Assembly: GCF_900113945.1 (NCBI RefSeq)
Contig: NZ_FORG01000022.1
Span: 1-64,000, forward strand
Length of the DNA: 64,000 nt
Direction of reading: 5' to 3'
Source of the DNA: Xenorhabdus mauleonii
GTDB taxonomy: Bacteria; Pseudomonadota; Gammaproteobacteria; Enterobacterales; Enterobacteriaceae
Under the pieces are notes generated by a model. It made no database searches. It was given only the letters and a program-made list of their open reading frames with translations, and was not told where the DNA came from. This document shows, piece by piece, positions 63,166 to 64,000 of this stretch. Within the stretch, counting starts at the first letter, position 1; each line of letters starts with the position of its first letter. Both the position numbers and the translations under genes were made by a program.

Positions 63166-64000
63166 ATGGAAAAGTTGGCATCTCTGTATCACGAACACAT
63201 TAAAACATTACAAAAACGTGCCAGTGAAATATTGGCAAGAACTCAGCGCGACGCCCTACTTATTCACTCAGGTGAAGCATTACAAATTTTTCTTGATGAC
63301 AGATCTTATCCTTTTAAAGCCAATGCCCACTTTAAGGCTTGGGTTCCTGTAACCAAAGTTCCGAACTGTTGGCTATGGATTGATGGTATCAATAAACCCA
63401 AATTATGGTTTTATTCACCTGTCGATTATTGGCATAGCGTGGAATCACTGCCCACCAGTTACTGGACTGAGGATGTAGAGCTGATTCATTTGGCAAAAGC
63501 CGAAGATATCAATGCCCAACTAAGCAGATTGCCAAAGCAAAATGTGGCTTACATTGGTGAGCAAGTTAAACGAGCTGAATCACTTGGAATCGCTGAACAT
63601 AACATCAACCCGAAAGCCATTCTGGATTATCTGAATTACCATCGTTCCTATAAAACAGATTACGAATTGGCTTGCATGCGCGAAGCTCAGAAAACCGCCG
63701 TTAATGGTCATTTGGCCGCTTATGATGCATTTTTATCGGGCGTGAGTGAATTCGAAATTAATATGTTCTATCTGATGGCTACCGGGCACCGTGATACCGA
63801 TGTTCCTTATGATAATATCGTTGCCTTGAATGAAAATGCATCAGTTTTGCACTACACCAAATTACAGCAGACAGTACCTTCTGAAATTCGCAGCTTCTTG
63901 ATAGATGCGGGAGCGGAATATAATGGCTATGCGGCTGATATCACCAGAACCTATGCTGCAAAATCCAATAGTGATTTTGCTTCATTGATTAAGGATCTGA
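63166..64000 (+). CDS. pepQ: Xaa-Pro dipeptidase, 3' end beyond the window
   Basis: Metal-dependent proline dipeptidase (M24 family). 278 codons are present of about 443. The start [32 protein letters not shown], and [19 protein letters not shown] with the first metal-binding aspartates match PepQ. The gene is divergent from fadBA as in E. coli. AAGGCTAATTAAG precedes the ATG. No stop appears before the window end. Confidence 0.95.
   Translation, partial: MEKLASLYHEHIKTLQKRASEILARTQRDALLIHSGEALQIFLDDRSYPFKANAHFKAWVPVTKVPNCWLWIDGINKPKLWFYSPVDYWHSVESLPTSYWTEDVELIHLAKAEDINAQLSRLPKQNVAYIGEQVKRAESLGIAEHNINPKAILDYLNYHRSYKTDYELACMREAQKTAVNGHLAAYDAFLSGVSEFEINMFYLMATGHRDTDVPYDNIVALNENASVLHYTKLQQTVPSEIRSFLIDAGAEYNGYAADITRTYAAKSNSDFASLIKDL

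Overview
The window looks like a chromosome segment from a low-GC enterobacterium of the Morganellaceae, most probably Xenorhabdus or Photorhabdus. This is an inference from three things: the E. coli-like core gene blocks (dnaB-alr-tyrB, uvrA/ssb, yigM/metR/metE, udp-rmuC-ubiEJB-tatABC, rfaH, ubiD-fre, fadBA, pepQ), hemB sitting directly after tatC, and the many short palindromic repeats and AT-rich accessory islands. No rRNA, tRNA or CRISPR array was seen.

Region 1 (1-12.8 kb) is a mobile island. It holds a P4-type primase-helicase cut by the window edge, an origin-like iteron region, an intact IS1-family element with target duplication, and a YopJ-family acetyltransferase on the opposite strand. 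A capsid and packaging block follows: HK97 capsid, prohead protease, portal, connectors, HNH, small terminase, truncated large terminase. The order and the absence of tail and lysis genes fit a capsid-forming phage satellite (cf-PICI type). It is now decayed: the portal has one in-frame amber codon and terL is cut after about 60 residues. Next come two paralogous tail-fibre genes sharing a duplicated 73-bp leader, then a Ner/Nlp-like regulator.

Region 2 (12.8-26.7 kb) carries dnaB, alr and tyrB, then an accessory insert, then a dsbB-like pair, uvrA and ssb. The insert contains a translationally coupled RNA ligase and HD-Pnk operon (an RNA end-healing and sealing pair). It also contains an APH(6)-like kinase and an unknown His/Cys protein, both lying between two inverted copies of a 93-bp palindromic repeat.

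Region 3 (26.7-39.6 kb) holds repeat debris, a broken membrane/effector-like gene, glk, an AbgT-family transporter, the purine permease ghxP, an AHL/penicillin-acylase-type lipoprotein, yjcE and yigM.

Region 4 (39.5-64 kb) is conserved core: metR/metE with MetR and Met boxes, a YidB-like protein, a GntP permease, udp with two CRP sites, a tyrosine phosphatase, a DedA protein, rmuC, the ubiE-ubiJ-ubiB operon, tatABC, hemB, rfaH, ubiD, fre, the fadBA operon with a FadR operator, and the start of pepQ.
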